NCBI RefSeq assembly: GCF_949628265.1
Contig: NC_088786.1
Coordinates: 25,317,681-25,381,680 of the forward strand
Source of the DNA: Cloeon dipterum
Taxonomy: Eukaryota > Arthropoda > Insecta > Ephemeroptera > Baetidae
Length of the DNA: 64,000 nt
Reading direction: 5' to 3'
This document shows, one piece after another, positions 57,908 to 64,000 of the stretch. Position numbers and translations under genes: made by a program. The number at the start of each line of letters is the position of its first letter. The first letter of the stretch is position 1. The notes beneath the pieces are model-generated. The model was not told the origin of the DNA. It made no database searches and worked only from the letters and a program-made list of their open reading frames with translations.

Positions 57908-60900
57908 TTAGTAAAAGTCCTCTTCGTTCATGGGCTTGTTGTTGTCTGCTTGATTTTTCACTTGTTCTTGATTCTGGTAAAACTCAGCCACCTGTAAACA
58001 TATAGTGAAATAACATAAGCTCAACAACCATGCATATTTTTACCTGTGATGCTGCAGTAGCCTCTTCGACCTTCTTGTCGTCCCTGATCCTCAAGAAACG
58101 AGGGAAACGAAGGGAAATTCCTTTTTCTGGATCAACCTGTCCAACAATTAAATTATTGAACTGTTCTACATGAGAGTTTAGAGAGCTTACAATGCCAATC
58201 GCTGCTTTGTGGATCGGCGAGAGCGAAAGGTCGGCGCACTTTACTTCCCAAACTTGAACTGCATCAAACCAGTGATCAGGTTCAAGCGAGGGATCGTATC
58301 GGTAATAGGGCCGGGCACCCCCAGAGAGAATGTGTTCTTTGAAAAATTCGGAATGCTTATGCAAATCTTCGTCGCTGAAGCCAGTTCCAATCTAGACAAT
58401 AGATATAAAACATTCATCCAGAGAGTTAAAAGTCAGTAAGTTACTTTGCAAATGGACTGATACTCCTCAGCCTCAGGGTCGTAGCAACCAAGCAAAAATC
58501 CTCCGTACACGCCAGTCCTCTTGCCACGACCCAAATAGCCACCCAACACAACCAAGTCCAGGGTGTCGCCAACGCCATCCAGGTAATCCTTCTTCAGTTT
58601 GAGCCAGTTGCGAGAGCGTTTAGCAATTTCGTAAGTGGCTTCTTCCTCTAGGGTCTTTACCATCAAGCCCTCGCAATTACCTATAGGATTTAATTAGCAA
58701 AAATGTTGCACCCACCACAAAGGAATACCTTTGATGGACAGCTCGAGGTATGCTTGAACTTCCTCCAATGAGTCAGTGTCCAGGCCGTCAGCAAGCTTCA
58801 GTTGCCCTGGCACTTCTTTGATAATCTGAACAAAATAGAAATTATTACGCTGTTGCTACGAGAAATTTCTCAATTACCTCTTTTAGCTTGTTTCTTCTTT
58901 CATTCAGTGGGGATCGAACTAACGGCTCGCCGTTAATATAAAGCAAGTCGAAAACAAACAAGCACACTTGAATCTTAATTTCAGACTCATTCGCATCCTG
59001 AAAAAAAATTATTTAGTAAATTTCCGAAGTGAAATTTGATTTTTATACCTTCTTCTTGCGAGTTGATAAGACTTGGAAAGGCAGAATCTTCTCCGATTCT
59101 CTGTCCCACGCGACCGCCTCACAGTCCAAGATACAGTCTTCGACATAAGATTCGATTTGCGAGCCAATTCTGGACACAAGGTCGGGGTATTTGCTAGTAT
59201 TGTCCTCTTGGTTTCGACTAAAAATCCTGACCGTTTTGCCTTTGTCACTTATGTGGACCTGTCAACACCTTTTTTTTATTAACAAGCTTATAACCATCAA
59301 TTATACTGACTAACCTGAGCTCTTTCACCATCGTATTTGAATTCGCAAGTGAACTTGCGGCCGTCGAAGCGAGCCAAAACGTCAGCCACGCCCTTGGTTG
59401 GCTGGGCCAACATTGGTCGGAGAGGGATGCCAGGTGAAATCTGACACTTCTCAGGTAGTTTTTTCAAGCCATGCTCCAGCATGATGGGGATGATTTTTTC
59501 ATACACAGGGCATTCGCTATTTTCAAACAAAAATTATGTTTCCGTCTGAGCTGAGGTCGCCAACCAAATTACCAATAAGTAGTTTTCAGGATTAGCGCAT
59601 GTTCATCAAGCTTTGATTTGAAACTTTCAGCAGAAATACCCTGGGAAGCATTCAGCACAGCTGGCGGATATTCTTTCTGCTCTGGGGGAGTCGTCACACA
59701 AGCAAGAGCAAGCGCCTATAACACAAAAATATATTATTATAAATATAATAAAATAAAATTGTTTTTTTATGGGAAAATAGATCTGAATGGAAGTTTCCAT
59801 CCCATTAAGATTAAATTCAACTAAGCAGATTATAGTGTAAAAACACACTTACCTGGAGAACAGTTTGTTCAGCTAACCCAATTCGGAGTTTTCCACTCAG
59901 TGAGCGCAGCAGATAACGAGCCTCAATGGGTTGGCATGCGTTGTACATGGCAGACACCTTTTCCAGTTTCCTGGTCATTGACTTAACAAAAATATCTCAT
60001 AAATTTCAAACCTTTAAGGTTAAATATGATTCTTACATCTCTGCCTTTCATGGCGGCAATTTCTTTAAGCTGGCTGAAAACTTTAGGCACATTCAAAGGA
60101 GGTGGTTTGAAGAGTTTGGTTTGTCGTCCGCACGAGTTTTGAGCAACAATGCCGAGGTCGCCAGTGCTGTCAAGCTCCTCCAAAACCTGCTTGTCGCTGC
60201 GTCCCGAGCTCTGCGAAACTGCTTTCATCAGAGACTTCTCTGCCAAGCCCAGCTCTAGTCCTTCGAAAGCAGGAGCGAGTTTGTTGAGGCACAGGTAGAC
60301 GCACTGAATTAGATTTTCAGGACTCATAACAATCACCGAGCGGTAGAAGTTGGAGAGGATCTCTGTAATCTTGAGACGCGCACTTGTGTTTTCAATTGCT
60401 TCCAGAGTGCGGGCGAGTGCCAGATATGGGACCCTGAGCATAGAGACACAATATTTTTATGAAAGATTTAAAAATTGGAATAAATTATTAATCGGTCAAG
60501 GCAAAATTCCATAACCTCCCGCGCGAATGAATTAACATCTTAATATTTTTCTTCTTTTAATTTTCCCAACTATGTAGTGCAAATCGAAAAACAATACTAG
60601 TGTTTGTAAAGCTACATTAACTTTACAAGATATTTCACAGGCTGTGATTGTAAGTGGCAATTAAGTTAGATCTTTCATTCTCAGGGTTTGAAAAAAGGGC
60701 GAGCAGTTGGTAAAACTCCTGGGGGTTTTCAAAATTTTTCCAAAAAAACGCTCTTTCTACATTTGCTTTAAAGACATAATTGAGAAACCCTCTAATCAAA
60801 TGATACGGTATAATATTAATAAATCTACCTCTAACAAAAATCCTAGGAAAACTTTGGCGTAATCAGATGTGTATTGTTTTTTTATTTATTTTTAAGCTCA

Positions 60901-62942
60901 ATATTTTCCTGTTGTCTTGTTGCACATGTTCAGTTTTTAAAGTAGCTAATTAACAAGATAAAAATTACTCTTAAAAAGTATCACTTTAAAACTCAATCAA
61001 TGGTCTCAACGAGTCATTATCATGTCTAGAAATGGAATAAAAAACATTGTAGTTTGAAAAGAGTTGTTTCTCTCTGAGCCTTTGACCGATAGTTCTTAGA
61101 AGAGTAAAGAATATCAGAAAAAAAATCGCTGGAAAACACAAATATTTATTTCTGCTACCCCTCTCCTGAAAAAACCCGATGGACAACTGTGCAAACCTTG
61201 CTTATTTAGAAAACAATATCACCAAAGATTTTGTTAAAAATGAAACTTACGGTTTTCCCTTTTGCCAGCTGGCATTATCAATGGGATGGTACTTGGACGC
61301 GAGTGGGTTGTACTCAGCACTGTTAGACGACCCGCTAGGCTTAACCAAGGTGGATTTGTTGTCATCAGACGGAGAATCCTTTGATTCCTCTTTGCGGCCT
61401 GATTTTAGAAATTATTGACTGTCATTCCAGCTCTTAATATTTTCAACGCACCAAAGAAATTTGACATTGTTTTCTTAGCAGGCGCAACGACTGGTGCGGT
61501 GTTTTTCTTCTTTTCTGCAACAGGGCTTTTCTTCTTTGCTGCAGATTTGCCTTTCTTGCCTTTGGCGGCGGGTTTCTTTGCATTTGTCTTTTTACTGGGA
61601 GGATTTATGTCAACTGTAAATTTAAATCACTGATTTTCGCAAGAACGGGAAAATCAAAATGCAAAACAAACCAGTTTCCTTTTCAGTGTCACTGAAATCA
61701 CTGGTTTCTAAGACTTCTTTAGTTTCGCTGTCATCGGGATCAACAGCAGCTGTTTCTTTGCTTTCTCCCTTTTTGTCCTCGACTGCCTCATTTTTCATTT
61801 CAGGTTCTAATTTAAAAAGGATTTATAACCCATTTTCTAAAAAAATTTGTATCACCTTCAACCTCCATGGCCTCTTCTTTTTCTACTGCAACTTCACTGG
61901 CCCCTGCCTTCCCCACAGACACTTCACTGCTTTCCCCCTTCTCCTCAGCAACCTCACTGCATTCTTCTTTAACCTTTTCCTCAGAGTTTTCTTCCTTTTT
62001 GGCTGGTTTTTCAGGCGCTGGTCCATTATCAACTCGAGCCCGTTTAGCCGCTCGCTTTGCCTCCAGTTCTTTCAAAGCTGTCGCTCCCTTGACCCGTTTC
62101 TTTCTTCCTGTGGCTAAATATCAAGCTTTTTTAAGTATGATGTTGTTGTTATGCAGTTATATATTTACATAAGACTTTAACTGCTTCCTCCTCAGATGAA
62201 GAACTTGCAGAGTTTCCGCTTGATTCCTCAGAGCCTCCTGATTTGCTTGACCTGTTAGATTGAAACCTTCATGTCAGATTCAGTGACCAAAGTAAAACAA
62301 ACATACTTTGGAGTAATGTTCTCATAGTCATCCTCATCAGAACTCAAAACAAGCTTTTTGGTTTGCTTTCGCTTTTTTCCTATGGGTGAGCCATCGTCGA
62401 CGCAAGCAGATTTTTTCCCTTTTTTGACCGGCGTGGTCGAGAGAGGTGATTTTGTGCTAAACAACAAGTAGCAATTTGGTATAGTCAGTTTGGCATTGAT
62501 GACTTGTTTTGCCAATGCTGGCGAGGTCTTGCTGATGGAAGACAAGAGGCCTCGGAAAAAGGGCAAACCAATCATTCTCACCGCTGTTTGCTCTTCGGCT
62601 CATTGTCGACTTTTGTAGTTTCGGTGTCATTCTTTTCCTCTTCGACCTTCTTTTTTTGGACAGAGAAGAAACTCCTATTGGCATAATAAGAAGATTCTAT
62701 TAATTAGATAAACAATAATATATAAAATACTTTTTGCAGAAAGAGAACACAAATAGATCAAAGTTAATGTGTTGTCAATATGATATCTTCGTATACTATC
62801 AGGAAATTTTGAAAGAAGTTATTAATATGTATTAAGATATACTACGCACTTAAATGATAATCCTTGATAGTAGAAAAACTCGCAATACCATAAAGACACG
62901 ATAAATTTGAAAAAATACTCACGTAATACTGCGCTGTGACAT
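57908..62942 (-). CDS. LIG1: DNA ligase I
   Basis: Eighteen minus-strand exons: 62923-62942, 62582-62674, 62307-62456, 62169-62251, 61856-62113, 61672-61806, 61452-61613, 61251-61398, 60037-60433, 59853-59981, 59573-59715, 59315-59516, 59049-59258, 58878-58997, 58729-58825, 58445-58680, 58191-58391, with 58044-58136 and 57908-57991 as the last coding pieces. They give about 986 residues (human 919). The N-terminus MSQRSITSFF is a PCNA-binding PIP box (QxxIxxFF), followed by a long Lys/Glu/Ser-rich disordered part. The DNA-binding domain ([14 protein letters not shown]) and adenylation domain follow, with the active-site Lys near residue 633 in KYDGER. Later nucleotidyltransferase motifs are [16 protein letters not shown] and [12 protein letters not shown]. 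The enzyme seals nicks in replication and repair. All motifs are intact. Confidence 0.95.
60434..61250. other. DNA ligase I intron
   Basis: An 817-nt AT-rich intron between the N-terminal tail exons and the DNA-binding domain. No coding exon or element seen; the short plus-strand frame at 61179-61418 is antisense to ligase exons. Confidence 0.5.
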
Positions 62943-63203
62943 TTTCACAATCACAAAATCACAAAGTTCACCAGTCCAAGCAGGCTAAGGCTATAGTAGC
63001 TCTGCAGCTGGAGAATTGCCCGCGTAAATAAAGCTGTCTGCGCAGGCGTGTCAGATTAGCGCTGGTCCATTGGAAATGAAGTGGCGCTAACTCGGTATGC
63101 CTGTGGCTGGCGCGGTGCTCACTGTCACAGCACACTACTCGCTTCCCAAAGGGATAAATTTTAAGTTTAGTGTGGTGCGGGAGTCTATATAGTCCTTTCG
63201 ATC
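62943..63203. promoter_or_regulatory. Divergent promoter, DNA ligase I and P5C reductase
   Basis: Only 261 bp separate the two start codons, so this stretch should hold both core promoters. An inverted CCAAT box (ATTGG) sits near 63069 and the centre is GC-rich compared with the flanks. No clear TATA box at a usual distance from either start. Confidence 0.5.
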
Positions 63204-64000
63204 ATGCTGAAAATTGGATTTCTAGGCTCTGGAAAAATGGCTCAGGCCTTGGCAAAAGGGTTTATTGCATCAGGTGAGAGATTTCAATTTATTGCATCAT
63301 TTTAGTGGGACTGTTTCATTTAGTGATCAATAACATCAATAATATGGGTTGACTAAAATTATTCAAAATCAATTAATACAGCTTCATTTTTCTTCACTAA
63401 AATTATGAAAAACAAAACATTTTGACAATTGAAAAGTTCCAACTGTAAAGGGAATGCCATGAGCTCTAAATAATCCACTTTTTCGAAAATAACCCGCAAA
63501 AGTCGCATTATTAATTTTCGATAAATTCCATAAATTCGTTTCTTCTTGAACCCACGCACTTAGCTGTGCACCATTTATTTTTGTCTTGCCTAATGACCTC
63601 GCGCTTTTGTTGCGACCTATGACACGGAATAGTGTGCTTTTAAGATAACAAGAAAAAAATGTGAAAGATCTCACACTATAAACAAATCTCAAATTATTAA
63701 ACAAAATCACACAGGTCTTACAAAAGGAGAGCATTTGATTGCTAGCTCTCCGCCAGCGGACCAAAAATTTCTAAATGAATTTAAGGTAATTTTTCTAATT
63801 TTAGCGATCAAATGGTTTGTAAATAAATTGCGTGATTTCGATTGCAGAGTTTTGGTGGAAAAACTACCCACGACAACAAAGAAGTTGCTGAAAATTCCGA
63901 GATATTGATTCTGGCTGTGAAACCGTTTGCAGTGACTTCCGTTTTGGACAGCATTAAAAGCAATTTTAGCAACTCGCATTTGCTGATTTCAATCGCCATG
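63204..64000 (+). CDS. Pyrroline-5-carboxylate reductase, 5' part (runs off the window)
   Basis: Three exons are visible, 63204-63273, 63715-63785 and 63848 to beyond 64000, giving the first 98 residues. The protein starts MLKIGFLGSGKMAQALAKG, a Rossmann NAD(P)H-binding motif (GxGxMA) typical of P5C reductase. It continues with THDNKEVAENSEILILAVKP and LLISIAM, also family hallmarks. The enzyme reduces P5C to proline, the step after P5CS, which is encoded about 8 kb away. The rest, including the C-terminal dimerisation domain, lies outside the window. Which animal paralogue (PYCR1/2 or PYCR3 type) cannot be settled from this part. Confidence 0.92.

Overview
The window is nuclear DNA from an animal with spliced genes, most likely an insect or close arthropod. 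It carries single-copy animal genes in their insect forms: Gp93/GRP94 ending in HDEL, loco, Gemin2, MED28, ECM29, P5CS, DNA ligase I and FAM120. Introns are mostly short (many 50-100 nt) with GT..AG ends, and intergenic DNA is AT-rich. The species cannot be fixed from sequence alone. All gene models were made by hand: exons were joined by reading frame, splice sites and remembered family sequence. Exon ends can be off by a codon, and 5' and 3' UTRs are mostly not resolved.

Layout, left to right: a MANBAL/UPF0239-like small membrane protein (+, 181-677); a FAM120A-like gene (-, 2760-6960); a SNX7/SNX30-like sorting nexin (+, 8014-9844); the ER Hsp90 Gp93/GRP94 (+, 10693-13919) with an exact ER-stress element upstream; an unrecognised Lys-rich protein (-, 14037-14717) head-to-head with a nine-finger C2H2 protein (+, 15004-17232); a 5'-truncated non-LTR reverse transcriptase (-, about 17443-18420) lying directly behind Gemin2 (-, 18443-19583); loco, an RGS12/14 family gene (-, 20749-29425) with several candidate first exons; MED28 (-, 31960-33304) head-to-head with holocytochrome c synthase (+, 33845-34935); ECM29 (+, 36163-44564); P5CS (-, 44831-55023) with a beta-1,3-galactosyltransferase (+, 50351-52092) nested in its first intron; a single-exon Asp-tract/Arg-tract secreted protein that I do not recognise (-, 56381-57529); DNA ligase I (-, 57908-62942); and the start of pyrroline-5-carboxylate reductase (+, 63204 to the edge), divergent from the ligase.

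Most genes are unrelated housekeeping genes packed closely, several as head-to-head pairs sharing a short intergenic promoter (14.7/15.0 kb, 33.3/33.8 kb, 62.9/63.2 kb). The one functional theme is proline synthesis: P5CS makes glutamate semialdehyde/P5C, and P5C reductase, which takes P5C to proline, lies only about 8 kb away. The items most worth a second look are the Asp/Arg-tract secreted orphan, a 54-bp-arm hairpin inside an ECM29 intron, the retroelement abutting Gemin2, the alternative promoters of loco and the ERSE of Gp93.
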